This document shows, piece by piece, positions 26,315 to 35,685 of a DNA stretch of 64,000 nucleotides (the first letter of the stretch is position 1; each line of letters begins with the position of its first letter). Source of the DNA: Sphingobium sp. C100. GTDB taxonomy: Bacteria > Pseudomonadota > Alphaproteobacteria > Sphingomonadales > Sphingomonadaceae. The position numbers and the translations under genes were made by a program. The stretch spans positions 1 through 64,000 of the forward strand of contig NZ_AYOY01000068.1 in assembly GCF_000508185.1 (NCBI RefSeq). Direction: 5' to 3'. The notes under the pieces were generated by a model. The model was given only the letters and a program-made list of their open reading frames with translations. It ran no database searches and was not told the DNA's origin.

Positions 26315-28116
26315 CTTTCGTCACCCATGCGCAGCGCGGCGATGAAGGCTTCCTGCGGAATCTGCACGCTGCCATATTCGCGCATCCGCTTCTTGCCCTC
26401 CTTCTGCTTGTCGAGCAGCTTCTTCTTGCGGCTGATGTCGCCGCCATAGCATTTGGCGGTCACATCCTTGCGCATCGCCGCGATCGTCTCGCGCGCGATC
26501 ACCTTGCCGCCGATCGCCGCCTGGATCGGGATCTTGAACAGATGGCGGGGGATCAGATCCTTCAACCGTTCGCACATATGGCGTCCGCGCGCTTCGGCGG
26601 CGCTGCGGTGGACGATCATGCTGAGCGCGTCGACCGGCTCGTTGTTGACCAGGATGCTCATCTTGACCAGGTCGCCCTCGCGCGTGCCGATCTGGTGATA
26701 GTCGAAGCTGGCATAGCCGCGGCTGATGCTCTTGAGCCGGTCGTAAAAGTCGAACACCACTTCGTTGAGCGGCAGTTCATAGGTCACCTGCGCGCGACCG
26801 CCGACATAGGTCAAATTCTTCTGAATGCCGCGCCGGTCCTGGCACAGCTTCAGGATGCTGCCCAGATATTCGTCCGGGCAATAGATCACCGCCTCGATCC
26901 ACGGCTCCTCGATCATCTCGATATGGTTGGGATCGGGCATGTCGGCGGGGTTGTGCAGGTGCAGGATCGACCCGTCGCGCATATGCATGTCATAGACCAC
27001 GGACGGGGCGGTGGTGATCAGGTCCAGGTCATATTCGCGGGTCAGCCGCTCCTGGATGATCTCCAGATGGAGCAGGCCCAGGAAGCCGCAGCGAAAGCCG
27101 AAGCCCAGCGCCGCCGACGTTTCCATCTCGAAGCTGAAGCTGGCATCGTTGAGGCGCAGCTTGCTGATCGAATCGCGCAATTTCTCGAAATCATTGGCGT
27201 CCACCGGGAACAGGCCGCAAAACACCACCGACTGGACTTCCTTGAAGCCCGGCAGCGCCTTGGTCGCGCCATTCTTGACCGTGGTGATGGTATCGCCGAC
27301 GCGGGTCTGGCTGATATCCTTGATCTGCGCGGTGATGAATCCGATTTCACCCGCCGCCAGTTCCGGCAGCGCTTCGATCTTGGGGCGCATACACCCGACC
27401 CGGTCGATCAGATGTTCGGTGCCGCCGATCATGAACTTGATCGACTGCCCCTTGCGGATGACGCCGTTGACGACGCGGACCAGGATGACGACGCCCAGAT
27501 AAGGATCATACCAGCTATCGACCAGCATCGCTTCCAGCGGCGCGTCGCGAGCCCCCTTGGGCGGCGGGATCTTGGTGACGATGGCTTCCAATATGTCGTC
27601 GATGCCGATGCCGGACTTGGCGCTGGCCAGCACCGCTTCGGACGCATCCAGACCGATCACTTCCTCGATTTCGGCGCGGACCTTTTCCGGTTCGGCGGCG
27701 GGCAGGTCGATCTTGTTGAGCACGGGCACGATCTCATGATCATGCTCGATCGACTGATAGACATTGGCCAAGGTCTGCGCTTCCACGCCCTGCGCCGCGT
27801 CCACGACCAGCAGCGCGCCTTCGCACGCGGCCAGGCTGCGCGACACTTCATAGGCGAAGTCGACATGCCCCGGCGTGTCCATCAGGTTCAGCTCATAGGT
27901 CTCGCCATTTTTGGCGACATAGTCCAGGCGCACCGTCTGCGCCTTGATGGTGATCCCGCGCTCCTTCTCAATGTCCATGTTATCAAGGACTTGCGCGCTC
28001 ATCTCGCGATCGGTCAAGCCGCCGGTGCGCTGGATCAGCCGGTCGGCGAGGGTCGATTTGCCATGGTCGATATGCGCGATGATCGAGAAGTTACGGATAT
28101 GGGACAGATCGGTCAT
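26311..28116 (-). CDS. lepA: Elongation factor 4 (LepA)
   Basis: A 601-residue translational GTPase of normal EF4 length. G1 is AHIDHGKS (residues 14-21), G2 region [11 protein letters not shown]3 DTPGHVDF, G4 NKID. The EF4-specific C-terminal domain is complete ([22 protein letters not shown]). EF4 acts on ribosomes under stress and in biogenesis. The start ATG is at 28114-28116, giving the standard [15 protein letters not shown]; the open frame beyond has no support. The 3' end reads into the next gene with a four-base overlap (CTGA). Confidence 0.97.
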   Translation of the reverse strand: MTDLSHIRNFSIIAHIDHGKSTLADRLIQRTGGLTDREMSAQVLDNMDIEKERGITIKAQTVRLDYVAKNGETYELNLMDTPGHVDFAYEVSRSLAACEGALLVVDAAQGVEAQTLANVYQSIEHDHEIVPVLNKIDLPAAEPEKVRAEIEEVIGLDASEAVLASAKSGIGIDDILEAIVTKIPPPKGARDAPLEAMLVDSWYDPYLGVVILVRVVNGVIRKGQSIKFMIGGTEHLIDRVGCMRPKIEALPELAAGEIGFITAQIKDISQTRVGDTITTVKNGATKALPGFKEVQSVVFCGLFPVDANDFEKLRDSISKLRLNDASFSFEMETSAALGFGFRCGFLGLLHLEIIQERLTREYDLDLITTAPSVVYDMHMRDGSILHLHNPADMPDPNHIEMIEEPWIEAVIYCPDEYLGSILKLCQDRRGIQKNLTYVGGRAQVTYELPLNEVVFDFYDRLKSISRGYASFDYHQIGTREGDLVKMSILVNNEPVDALSMIVHRSAAEARGRHMCERLKDLIPRHLFKIPIQAAIGGKVIARETIAAMRKDVTAKCYGGDISRKKKLLDKQKEGKKRMREYGSVQIPQEAFIAALRMGDES

Positions 28117-28281
28117 CGGCGCCCGATAGCAGCGATTCTGCGCGCTGTCAGCACACCGCGACATGGGGCACGCCATTGGTGGTCAAGTCGCGCCCGCTAT
28201 GCTAAGGTCAAAGCGCCTTTGTCGGGTCGCGCCATAATCAAAAACGGCTGTATATTACCGCAACAAAGGGAATTTGGGGCA

Positions 28282-29094
28282 ATGCTGAAGACAGTTACCG
28301 CGCTGATCACATCGGCGGCACTGATGGCGACGCCGACCGTGGCGGCCGCACAGACGAGCACGAGTTCGTCTGGCAAAACCTATAAGGACGGCACCACCAA
28401 GGGCGCCTCTTCCGGCCGCCGGTCGCAGGAAAAGGGCACACGCGAAATCCCGCACTGCACCCGTATGCTGGGCACGGTCGCGATCGTCGAACCCGACAAT
28501 CAGTGGTGGCGCGAACTCAATCTGGGTAGCCCCGAAGCGATCCTGAAGGTCTTCGTGCAACAGTCGGGCTGTTTCCGCATGGTTAATCGCGGCCGCGCCA
28601 TGGCCAGTCGCGCGATGGAGCGTGCGATGGCTGATTCGGGTGAACTGCAGGCCGGGTCGAATTTGGGTCGGGGTCAGGTAAAGGCGGCAGATTATTATCT
28701 GGAGCCGGACATCGTCTCGTCCAACCGCAATTCGGGCGGTGGCGGCATCGGTGGCGCCCTCGGCGGGTTGATGGGGGGCTTTGGCGGCGCGATCGTCGGC
28801 GGCCTCAACATCAAGAAGAAGGAAGCCAATGTCACCCTGTCGATCGTCAACGCCCGCACGACCGAGGAAGAGGCGTTGACCGAAGGCTATGCGCGCAAGA
28901 CGGACATTGGATTCGGCGGCGGCGGCGGCGGCGGCTGGTGGGGCGGTTTCGCTGCGGCCGGCGGTGGCGGCTATCAGAATACCGAGATCGGGCAGGTCAT
29001 CGTCCTCGCCTATCTTGACGCCTATACCAAGCTGGTGACGCAATTGGGCGGCCTGCCAGACAATGCCGCAGCAGCAGCGCCGGTCGCGCAATAG
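28282..29094 (+). CDS. CsgG/HfaB-like exported protein
   Basis: A 270-residue protein with a clear signal peptide (residues 1-23, ending VAAAQ). The central part resembles the CsgG/HfaB lipoprotein family: GTVAIVEPDNQWW, VQQSGCFRMVNRG and a glycine-rich membrane-like loop (GGIGGALGGLMGGFGGAIVGG), followed by NVTLSIVNARTTEEE. Unlike CsgG it lacks a lipobox Cys, and a second poly-Gly/Trp stretch follows. CsgG proteins form outer-membrane export pores for curli or anchor holdfasts; no curli genes are here. A CsgG-like fold is likely, the exact role open. The start follows GGGGC at 28275. Confidence 0.65.
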   Translation: MLKTVTALITSAALMATPTVAAAQTSTSSSGKTYKDGTTKGASSGRRSQEKGTREIPHCTRMLGTVAIVEPDNQWWRELNLGSPEAILKVFVQQSGCFRMVNRGRAMASRAMERAMADSGELQAGSNLGRGQVKAADYYLEPDIVSSNRNSGGGGIGGALGGLMGGFGGAIVGGLNIKKKEANVTLSIVNARTTEEEALTEGYARKTDIGFGGGGGGGWWGGFAAAGGGGYQNTEIGQVIVLAYLDAYTKLVTQLGGLPDNAAAAAPVAQ

Positions 29095-29114
29095 GCTTCT
29101 GGCAAAAGGCATTG

Positions 29115-29147
29115 AAAGGCGCGATCGCGAGGCGGTCGCGCCTTTTT
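29115..29147 (+). terminator. Intrinsic terminator of the CsgG-like gene
   Basis: AAAGGCGCGA (29115-29124) pairs with TCGCGCCTTT (29136-29145), and the plus strand continues with a T5 run. It lies 21 bp after the stop codon and touches the end of the convergent acyltransferase gene. Confidence 0.85.
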
Positions 29148-30190
29148 CACGTCTGGCTTGGTGTGGCACCAGGGAGCACGGCGCCCGCACCGCGTCGCCG
29201 TTTCCAGCGAGCAAGAATGGCTTCTCCGGCCGGACGCTCCACCAGGCGGTTGATCGCCGTGCCCAACAGTAACGCCACGGTGAAGGCGGCTGCGAAACCG
29301 ATCCAGGGGCTATATCCAGCCTTGGCCAGTTCCAGCATGATGACAAAGCCGACATGCTGATGGATCAGATAGAAGGAATAGCTGATACCACCGAGCCACA
29401 CGAGTGGCCGCAGGCTGAGGAAACGCAGGTGGCCATGGATCAGAGCCACGAAAGCCGCGAGGAGAATACAGCCGACCAAGGTGACATCCCATGTCTCCAT
29501 CGTCGCGATCGAGAGCAGTGCAAGAAGCGCGTAAGGCGCTTGCTGCCGCAGGCTTCGCTCCCCCCGCCACACCCGGTAGGCGAGCATACCGATGACGAAG
29601 AAGGGCGTGTAGCGCAACACCAACAACATGATGATCCGCTCTGGCATGTCCGGCCAGGCCCAATAGAGCCATCGCACCATCAACCAACAGGCCAGCACGG
29701 GTTCCAACCGCCGGATGCCAACGAATTTCCAGATTGCGATCATGCAGAAATAGAAAGCAATCTCCACCGTCAGCGTCCAATAGGCGCCGTCCACCTCGGG
29801 CAGAAAGGCGAAACCCTGCAACATGGTGAAATTGGCGAGGATCGCGACCGGGCCGACCAGCAACTGTGTCGCCTGAGCGAGATATTCGACCGACAACGTC
29901 AGCAGCATCGCCACCAGATAGGCGGGATAGAGCCGGGCGAAGCGGTTCACGACAAAATCGGCCACCGTACCGATACGGTCCAGGGTGAAGAAAATCGCGA
30001 AGCCGGAGATGGTGAAGAAGAGCAGCACCCGATAATTGCCGCCAGGAAAGCTGAACGGCACATGCGCTGCTTGCGGAAACAGTTCATGAAAGCGCGTGGA
30101 ATAATGGAAAATCAGCACACACAACGCGCCAATGCCGCGCAATGCATCCAATTCCGTCAAGCGGCCACGGGAGAGCGGCGTTCCAACCAC
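29147..30190 (-). CDS. Integral membrane acyltransferase (acyltransferase 3 family)
   Basis: A 347-residue protein with about ten membrane helices and the start pattern ELDALRGIGALCVLIFHY, where the His is the conserved catalytic candidate of the OafA/NodX-type family. FFTISGFAIFF and RFARLYPAYLVAM are also typical. Such enzymes O-acetylate or succinylate polysaccharides, lipids or glycans at the membrane. The first possible start is GTG at 30188-30190, and a TTG nearer the conserved region is an alternative. No polysaccharide cluster surrounds it, so the substrate is unknown. Confidence 0.85.
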   Translation of the reverse strand: MVGTPLSRGRLTELDALRGIGALCVLIFHYSTRFHELFPQAAHVPFSFPGGNYRVLLFFTISGFAIFFTLDRIGTVADFVVNRFARLYPAYLVAMLLTLSVEYLAQATQLLVGPVAILANFTMLQGFAFLPEVDGAYWTLTVEIAFYFCMIAIWKFVGIRRLEPVLACWLMVRWLYWAWPDMPERIIMLLVLRYTPFFVIGMLAYRVWRGERSLRQQAPYALLALLSIATMETWDVTLVGCILLAAFVALIHGHLRFLSLRPLVWLGGISYSFYLIHQHVGFVIMLELAKAGYSPWIGFAAAFTVALLLGTAINRLVERPAGEAILARWKRRRGAGAVLPGATPSQT

Positions 30191-30329
30191 GGATCTTCAT
30201 AGCAATACCGCAGCAATAAATCCGCCACTAACATGGTTAACGATCAATCGTAACAGTGCCTTTTTTGCTCTTTTCTTGCCAAATCGAGACAGAAAACGCT
30301 TCGCATGTGGGCACGAGGCGGTGCGGGCG

Positions 30330-30869
30330 TCACGGCGTCGCCGATTCGGCTGCCTTTTTGAGGGCCGCCAGTTGCTCGGCCAGCACCTGATCGACCAGAG
30401 GCGCCATCTCTGCCGACCCGCCGCGCACATAACCTCCCACGACGTAGGTCAGGGTGACCTTGGTCCCCTGTCCCGCCGGCGCCAGAACGAAGTCGAGCGT
30501 CGCTGCCACACCTTCGGTCTGGAGCGGTCCCAGCGCGCCCGACAGGCGCAATAGCCTGCCCGGCTGGGCATAGATCACCCGTGCATGCTCGACCGTTCCT
30601 TCCGGTCCCGTCTTTGCGGGGATCATTTCGCAGAAGCAGCCGCCTGCCCGTGGATCGATGGTCATGTTCGCCGCATTGCCGCTATAGCTGTGACTGTCGT
30701 TCCACCAGAGGCCGGGTTTCACCAACAGCGCATAGATGGCGCCCGGTGCCGCCGCGATCTCGACGCTGCTCTCGGTCGCGAAGCCGATTTCGCTCGTAGC
30801 CGTAACAGCAGAATGGGCCGGCGCGGCGATCGCCACACCAGCCCATATGAATAGCTTGGAAATACGCAT
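30330..30869 (-). CDS. Exported SRPBCC (START/Bet v1-like) protein
   Basis: A 179-residue protein with a signal peptide (MRISKLFIWAGVAIAAPAHS) and an SRPBCC lipid-binding fold: VEIAAAPGAIYALLVKPGLWW at the start of the domain, GGCFCEM in the middle and the long C-terminal helix MAPLVDQVLAEQLAALKKAA. The fold forms a deep hydrophobic cavity. A periplasmic location is unusual but not unique. It follows adk on the same strand after 32 bp, where other alphaproteobacteria usually have rpsM. Confidence 0.75.
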   Translation of the reverse strand: MRISKLFIWAGVAIAAPAHSAVTATSEIGFATESSVEIAAAPGAIYALLVKPGLWWNDSHSYSGNAANMTIDPRAGGCFCEMIPAKTGPEGTVEHARVIYAQPGRLLRLSGALGPLQTEGVAATLDFVLAPAGQGTKVTLTYVVGGYVRGGSAEMAPLVDQVLAEQLAALKKAAESATP

Positions 30870-30901
30870 CTTCGCCTCCCCTGAACGAGAGGCAGAATAG
30901 C

Positions 30902-31558
30902 TCAGGCCGAGCCACCGTCCAAGATGGCGGCGATCGCCACCGTCACTTCGTTCATCTCGGACATGCCATCAACGCGCGAAACGATGCCGCGGGCTTCATA
31001 GATCGGCAGGATCGGCGCGGTCTTGGCGCGATATTCGGCCATGCGCGTGCGCACCGTTGCCTCATTGTCGTCGGGGCGGCGCTTGAAATCATGCCCATGG
31101 CATTTATCGCACTCACCCTCGACCTTGGGCTGCTTGAACTTGTCATGATAACCCGCGCCGCAGGTTGCGCAGGTGAAACGACCGGTGATGCGCTCGACCA
31201 GCGCGTCCTCGTCCACTTCCAGCTCGATCACATGGTCGAGCGTGCGATCACGCTCCGACAGGATGATGTCGAGCGAATGAGCCTGCGCCTCGGTCCGCGG
31301 ATAGCCATCGAAGATCACCCCGGTTTCGAGCGGCAGCGCATCGAGCGCCTCGCCGATGATGCCCGACACGATCTCGTCGGACACCAACTCCCCCGCTTCC
31401 ATCACCGCCTTGGCCTTGAGGCCAATCGGCGTACCCGCCTTCACCGCGGCGCGCAGCATGTCGCCTGTCGACAGCTGCACCATGCCGCGGCTTTCTACCA
31501 AAAGCGTCGCCTGAGTGCCCTTGCCGGCCCCCGGCGGGCCAAGCAGAATGATGTTCAT
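30902..31558 (-). CDS. adk: Adenylate kinase
   Basis: A 218-residue nucleoside monophosphate kinase: P-loop GPPGAGKGTQ (residues 7-16), FDGYPRTEAQA, and a long LID with four cysteines (FTCATCGAGYH and GECDKCHG), which bind a structural zinc. It interconverts ATP, AMP and ADP. Two ATGs lie nine bases apart; the one at 31556-31558 has GGGGAG at a better distance and is preferred over 31565-31567. It is the last gene of the spc block here, 49 nt after secY. Confidence 0.97.
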   Translation of the reverse strand: MNIILLGPPGAGKGTQATLLVESRGMVQLSTGDMLRAAVKAGTPIGLKAKAVMEAGELVSDEIVSGIIGEALDALPLETGVIFDGYPRTEAQAHSLDIILSERDRTLDHVIELEVDEDALVERITGRFTCATCGAGYHDKFKQPKVEGECDKCHGHDFKRRPDDNEATVRTRMAEYRAKTAPILPIYEARGIVSRVDGMSEMNEVTVAIAAILDGGSA

Positions 31559-31607
31559 CGCGCGCATACTCCCCTGTTTGTGCGCTGTTTAGAGTGTCAA
31601 GCGCCCC

Positions 31608-32972
31608 TCAGCGTAGACGACCCTTGAGCTTCGCCTTCTTGATCAGATCCCCATATTGATGGGCGAGCAGATGGCTCTGAATCTGGGTCACGGTGTCGAC
31701 CGTAACATTAACGACGATCAACAGGCTAGTCCCACCAAGGTAGAAGGGAATTCCCGCCCGGGCGATGGCGAATTCCGGCACCAGACAGATGAAAGCCAGA
31801 TAGGCCGCGCCGATAACGGTGATGCGCGTCAGCACATAATCCAGATAATGTTCGGTATTCTTGCCCGGTCGAATGCCCGGGATGAAGCCGCCATTGCGCT
31901 TGAGATTGTCGGCCGTCTCTTCCGGATTGAAAACCACGGCGGTGTAGAAGAAGCAGAAGAAGACGATGCCGAGGCCATAGAGCAGCATATAGACCGGACT
32001 GCCGTGCGACAGATACTGGTTCAGCGTCAGCACGAAATCGCCCAGCCGGCTCTCGCCCGCGACCGTCTGGCCGGCGAACTGCGAAATGGTGAGCGGCATC
32101 AGCAGCAGCGAGCTGGCGAAGATCGGCGGAATGACGCCGGCGGTGTTGACCTTGAGCGGCAGATGGCTGCGATCAGCCTGCATCAATCCCTGACGGGTCT
32201 GCCGTTTGGGATACTGGATCAGGACGCGGCGTTGTGCGCGTTCCATAAAGCAGATGAGCAGGATGAGCCCGAGCGCCAGCACGACGACCAGCAGGATGAG
32301 GAGGCCGGAGATCGAGCCTTCCCGGCCCGACTTGAACAGGTTGCCGAGTGTGACCGGCAACTGGGCGACGATGCCCGCCATGATGATGAGCGACACGCCA
32401 TTGCCGATGCCGCGCGAGGTGATCTGTTCACCCAGCCACATCAGGAACATGGTGCCGCCGATCAGCGAGACCACCGCCGTCAGGCGGAACAACATGCCGG
32501 GATCGACCACGGCCTGCACGCCGGACTGGGCGCCGAAGCTTTCCAGGCCAGCCGCGATGAAATAGCCCTGCACCGCCGTCAGACCGACCGTCCCGTAGCG
32601 GGTATATTGGTTCAGCTTCTTACGCCCGCTTTCCCCTTCCTTCTTGATCGCCGCCAGCTGGGGCGAGAGGGAAGAGCCAAGCTGCACCACGATCGACGCG
32701 GTGATATAAGGCATGACGCCCAGCGCAATCAGGCTCATGCGCGACAGCGAACCACCCGAGAAGGTGTTGAAGATGTCGAGGATGCCGCCGTTGGTCTGCG
32801 CATAGAGCGTCGACAGCGCGGTCGGATCGACGCCCGGCAGCGGCACGAAGCTCAGGAAACGGAAGACGATCAGCGCGCCGAGCGTGAACCACAGGCGCTT
32901 CTTGAGGTCGGTCGCCTGGCTGAATTTCGCGAGGCTGAGATTGGATGCGAGCTGGTCGGCTCTCGATGCCAT
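31608..32972 (-). CDS. secY: Protein translocase channel subunit SecY
   Basis: A 454-residue protein with ten membrane helices and the standard SecY landmarks: the plug region after helix 1, LGVMPYITASIVVQL in helix 2, GNGVSLIIMAGIVA, and the cytoplasmic loop RRVLIQYPKRQ. It forms the SecYEG channel that exports unfolded proteins. The gene is complete and lies between rplO and adk as usual, but a 288-nt spacer rather than a few bases separates it from rplO. Confidence 0.97.
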   Translation of the reverse strand: MASRADQLASNLSLAKFSQATDLKKRLWFTLGALIVFRFLSFVPLPGVDPTALSTLYAQTNGGILDIFNTFSGGSLSRMSLIALGVMPYITASIVVQLGSSLSPQLAAIKKEGESGRKKLNQYTRYGTVGLTAVQGYFIAAGLESFGAQSGVQAVVDPGMLFRLTAVVSLIGGTMFLMWLGEQITSRGIGNGVSLIIMAGIVAQLPVTLGNLFKSGREGSISGLLILLVVVLALGLILLICFMERAQRRVLIQYPKRQTRQGLMQADRSHLPLKVNTAGVIPPIFASSLLLMPLTISQFAGQTVAGESRLGDFVLTLNQYLSHGSPVYMLLYGLGIVFFCFFYTAVVFNPEETADNLKRNGGFIPGIRPGKNTEHYLDYVLTRITVIGAAYLAFICLVPEFAIARAGIPFYLGGTSLLIVVNVTVDTVTQIQSHLLAHQYGDLIKKAKLKGRLR

Positions 32973-33260
32973 GGTGGCTGCCCTTCAAATCACTCTTGCC
33001 CGGATGGAAGTTCCGAGCCGGAATCGCTTCCCCCTTAACGGGGGCTTGGGGCGCTGTCGAACCGGGATTTGCCGCCTGGGCTTCAACTTGACCGATGAGC
33101 CAAGCTCAATCCCGCTTTTCGGCCTCCGTGATTTCCGAGCCGGGAGATATCCCCTTTCGCTCGACATCGCGCGGAGCGACAAACAGCGTCCCCGATACAC
33201 ATGACCCCGCCGACCCATATCGGGCAGCGGGGTCACGCTTGCAAGACTTGTAAGACCAGA
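32973..33260 (-). other. 288-nt structured spacer between rplO and secY
   Basis: No reading frame is convincing. Just after the rplO stop, TGACCCCGC and GCGGGGTCA (33202-33210 and 33227-33235) form a strong hairpin with an inner CCC/GGG pair. Nearer secY, CCCCC-GTTAA-GGGGG (33030-33044) forms another. The motif TTCCGAGCCGG occurs twice, at 33011-33021 and 33132-33142. There is no T run, so these look like RNA processing or translational control elements rather than terminators. Confidence 0.5.
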
Positions 33261-33794
33261 TCAGGCCTTCGCTGCGGCCTTCTTGGCGGCGAGGGTGGTG
33301 CCCTTCTTCGCCTTGGCCTTGTCAGCCGCGGGAACGACCTCGATCACGTCGACCTTGCCGCCGGTCTTCTCGACCGCTTCGGTCGCGCCCTTCGACACGC
33401 CGGCGACCAGGAAGCTGACCTTGGCGGTCAGTTCGCCCTTGGCGAGCAGACGGACGCCGTCCTTGCCGCCACGGGCAAGGTTGGCCGCCTTCAGCGCGGC
33501 ATGGTCGATGGTCGCGTTGGCGTCCAGCTTGCCGGCATCGATCGCCTTCTGCACTTCACCCAGGTTTACGATCGCGTAATCCTTGGCGAAGATGTTGTTG
33601 AAGCCACGCTTCGGCAGACGCATGTGAAGCGGCATCTGGCCACCTTCGAAGCCATTGATGCTGACGCCCGAACGCGCCTTCGCACCCTTTTGGCCGCGAC
33701 CGGCGGTCTTGCCCTTGCCCGAGCCGATACCACGGCCCACACGCATCCGGCCCTTGCGGCTGCCGGCATTGTCGTTGAGTTCGTTCAGTTTCAT
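33261..33794 (-). CDS. rplO: 50S ribosomal protein L15
   Basis: A 177-residue L15, starting [20 protein letters not shown], with the glycine/lysine-rich loop [20 protein letters not shown] that threads through 23S rRNA. The Ala/Lys-rich C-terminus ([19 protein letters not shown]) extends beyond the E. coli protein. The ATG at 33792-33794 is chosen over an in-frame GTG nine bases upstream because it gives the family N-terminus. It is part of the spc block, before the long spacer to secY. Confidence 0.96.
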   Translation of the reverse strand: MKLNELNDNAGSRKGRMRVGRGIGSGKGKTAGRGQKGAKARSGVSINGFEGGQMPLHMRLPKRGFNNIFAKDYAIVNLGEVQKAIDAGKLDANATIDHAALKAANLARGGKDGVRLLAKGELTAKVSFLVAGVSKGATEAVEKTGGKVDVIEVVPAADKAKAKKGTTLAAKKAAAKA

Positions 33795-33826
33795 AATTTG
33801 CACTCGCTTTCGCTTTTGTCGCGCTG

Positions 33827-33866
33827 GAACTTGCCGAAGCTCACACGAGTGAAGCCTGGCAAGTTC
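33827..33866 (-). other. Hairpin in the rpmD-rplO spacer
   Basis: GAACTTGCC (33827-33835) and GGCAAGTTC (33858-33866) are perfect reverse complements, with an inner imperfect stem (GCTTCACTC/GTGTGAGC). It occupies most of the 83-nt gap. No T run follows on the minus strand, so processing or mRNA stability is more likely than termination. Confidence 0.5.
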
Positions 33867-33877
33867 ATAAAAAAGGC

Positions 33878-34057
33878 TTAGCCTTCAACCACTTCCACCA
33901 TGTGGGGGAGCTTGGCAATGGCACCGCGGACTTCCGCGGTATCCTGCAGTTCCACCACGCGGTGCATCTTGCCGAGGCCCAGGCCGATCAGAATCTTCTT
34001 CTGGGCTTCGGGCCGGCGGATCGGCGAACCGATCTGCTTGATCTTGATGGTCGCCAT
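33878..34057 (-). CDS. rpmD: 50S ribosomal protein L30
   Basis: A 59-residue L30, beginning [16 protein letters not shown] and ending HMVEVVEG, the normal bacterial length. It lies between rpsE (5 nt upstream) and rplO, the standard spc order. L30 binds domain II and 5S-proximal rRNA in the large subunit. The ATG is at 34055-34057. Confidence 0.95.
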   Translation of the reverse strand: MATIKIKQIGSPIRRPEAQKKILIGLGLGKMHRVVELQDTAEVRGAIAKLPHMVEVVEG

Positions 34058-34062
34058 GTCAG

Positions 34063-34794
34063 TTACTCCGCAATCGCTTCGGCGTCGGCCTGCGCGACGT
34101 CAGCAGCAGCACCACCGCGACGCAGAAGGTCGGCGACCTTCTTGCCGCGACGCTGCGCCACCGACTTGGGGCTGGTCTGTTCGCCCAGCGCCGCGAAGGT
34201 CGCACGGATCATGTTATAGGGGTTCGACGTGCCGTTCGACTTGGTCACGACGTCAGCGACGCCGAGGCTTTCGAACACGGCGCGCATCGGACCGCCGGCG
34301 ATGATGCCCGTACCGGCCGGAGCCGAACGCACGGTCACCTTGCCCGCACCGAAATGGCCCAGGCCATCATGATGCAGCGTGCGGCCTTCCTTCAGCGGAA
34401 CGCGAACCATCGCCTTTTTGGCGGCGGCCGTCGCCTTGCTGATGGCTTCAGGCACTTCGCGCGCCTTGCCATGGCCAAAGCCCGCGCGACCCTTGCCGTC
34501 GCCGACAACGACCAGAGCAGCAAAGCCGAAGCGCTTACCACCCTTGACGGTCTTCGAGACGCGGTTGATGTGCACCAGCTTCTCGATCAGTTCTTCGCCC
34601 TGATCTTCGTCGCGGTTGCCACCACGGCGGTCATCGCGACGGCCACGGCCGCCCCGATCGCCACGATTGCGGTCGCCGCCGCCGCGGTTGCCACGGCCAC
34701 GGCCGGGACCACGAGCTTCGGTCGGTGCGGTTTCGGCACCTTCGACAGCGGCCGGTGCGCCCGGCTGGGCCTGGATTTCGTTTTCGTCAGCCAT
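34063..34794 (-). CDS. rpsE: 30S ribosomal protein S5 with RG-rich N-terminal extension
   Basis: A 243-residue S5, about 75 residues longer than in E. coli. The C-terminal part is standard, with [30 protein letters not shown] and the fidelity-related core. The first 70 residues are an extra, disordered-looking tail: an acidic, Pro/Ala opening followed by about 40 residues of repeated RG, RGG and DR ([19 protein letters not shown]). Such RGG-type tails bind RNA in other proteins. S5 sits at the mRNA entry site and contacts the 16S helix targeted by spectinomycin. Confidence 0.95.
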   Translation of the reverse strand: MADENEIQAQPGAPAAVEGAETAPTEARGPGRGRGNRGGGDRNRGDRGGRGRRDDRRGGNRDEDQGEELIEKLVHINRVSKTVKGGKRFGFAALVVVGDGKGRAGFGHGKAREVPEAISKATAAAKKAMVRVPLKEGRTLHHDGLGHFGAGKVTVRSAPAGTGIIAGGPMRAVFESLGVADVVTKSNGTSNPYNMIRATFAALGEQTSPKSVAQRRGKKVADLLRRGGAAADVAQADAEAIAE

Positions 34795-34796
34795 GA

Positions 34797-35150
34797 TCAG
34801 AACTCCAGCCCGCCTTCGCGGGCGGCATCGGCCAGCGCCTTGACGCGGCCATGGAACAGGAAGCCACCACGATCGAACACGACGCGGGTGACGCCGGCAG
34901 CGGTCGCCGCAGCGGCGACGCGCTTGCCGACATCCGCAGCGGCTGCGGCGGTGGCACCGGCCTGACCGCGCACATCCTTGTCCAGGGTCGACGCGGCGGC
35001 CAGGGTCTTGCCCTGCGCATCGTCAATGACCTGGGCGTAGATGTGACGGCCCGAACGGTGGATGCTCAGGCGGGGCTTGTGGCCCGAAACCGCCTTGAGC
35101 GCCGTGCGAACGCGGCGACGACGCCGCGCGAAGAGGGAAAGCTTTGCCAT
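34797..35150 (-). CDS. rplR: 50S ribosomal protein L18
   Basis: A 117-residue L18 with the basic tip [15 protein letters not shown] and the rRNA-binding core [20 protein letters not shown], ending REGGLEF. L18 binds 5S rRNA with L5. It lies 1-2 bp from both neighbours (rplF upstream, rpsE downstream), so translation is probably coupled. Length and order are normal for the spc operon. Confidence 0.96.
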   Translation of the reverse strand: MAKLSLFARRRRRVRTALKAVSGHKPRLSIHRSGRHIYAQVIDDAQGKTLAAASTLDKDVRGQAGATAAAAADVGKRVAAAATAAGVTRVVFDRGGFLFHGRVKALADAAREGGLEF

Positions 35151-35151
35151 C

Positions 35152-35685
35152 TTACTTCTTCTTCCCTTCCTTGCGGAAGATGAATTCGCCGGCGTATTTG
35201 ATGCCCTTGCCCTTATAGGGTTCGGGCTTGCGCCAGCGGCGGATCTCGGCGGCTACCTGGCCGACCTGCTGCTTGTCGATGCCGCTGATTTCGACCGTGG
35301 TGTTATCCGGGGTCTTGATCTCGATCCCGTCGGGGATCGCGAAATCGACGTCATGGCTATAGCCGAGCTGCAACTTCAGGTTCTTGCCCTGCGAATTGGC
35401 GCGGTAGCCGACACCGGTGATGAGCAGCTTCTTGGAGAAGCCCTCGGTCACGCCGGTGATCAGGTTCTGGACCATCGTGCGCTGCATACCCCAGAAGGCA
35501 CGCGCCGCCTTGGTCTTGTTGGCCGGCTGGACCGAAATACCGTCATTTTCGACCGTATAGCTGATCTCGTCGCGCAGCGGCATGGTGAGAGAGCCCTTCG
35601 GCCCCTTCACCGAGAGCAGCCCGCCCTCGATGGTCGCGGTCACCCCTGCGGGGATCGCGACCGGCTTTTTACCGATGCGGCTCAT
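35152..35685 (-). CDS. rplF: 50S ribosomal protein L6
   Basis: A 177-residue L6 beginning [15 protein letters not shown], with the two-domain repeat and the C-terminal [21 protein letters not shown], which sits near the sarcin-ricin loop and the factor-binding site. The start overlaps the rpsH stop by one base (35685), indicating coupling. Length is normal. Confidence 0.96.
   Translation of the reverse strand: MSRIGKKPVAIPAGVTATIEGGLLSVKGPKGSLTMPLRDEISYTVENDGISVQPANKTKAARAFWGMQRTMVQNLITGVTEGFSKKLLITGVGYRANSQGKNLKLQLGYSHDVDFAIPDGIEIKTPDNTTVEISGIDKQQVGQVAAEIRRWRKPEPYKGKGIKYAGEFIFRKEGKKK

Noticed and set aside
26542-28281. Long plus-strand frame running antisense to lepA and into the CsgG-like gene
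   Set aside because: The part opposite lepA is a GC-rich shadow; only the section from 28282 has a signal peptide and domain pattern.
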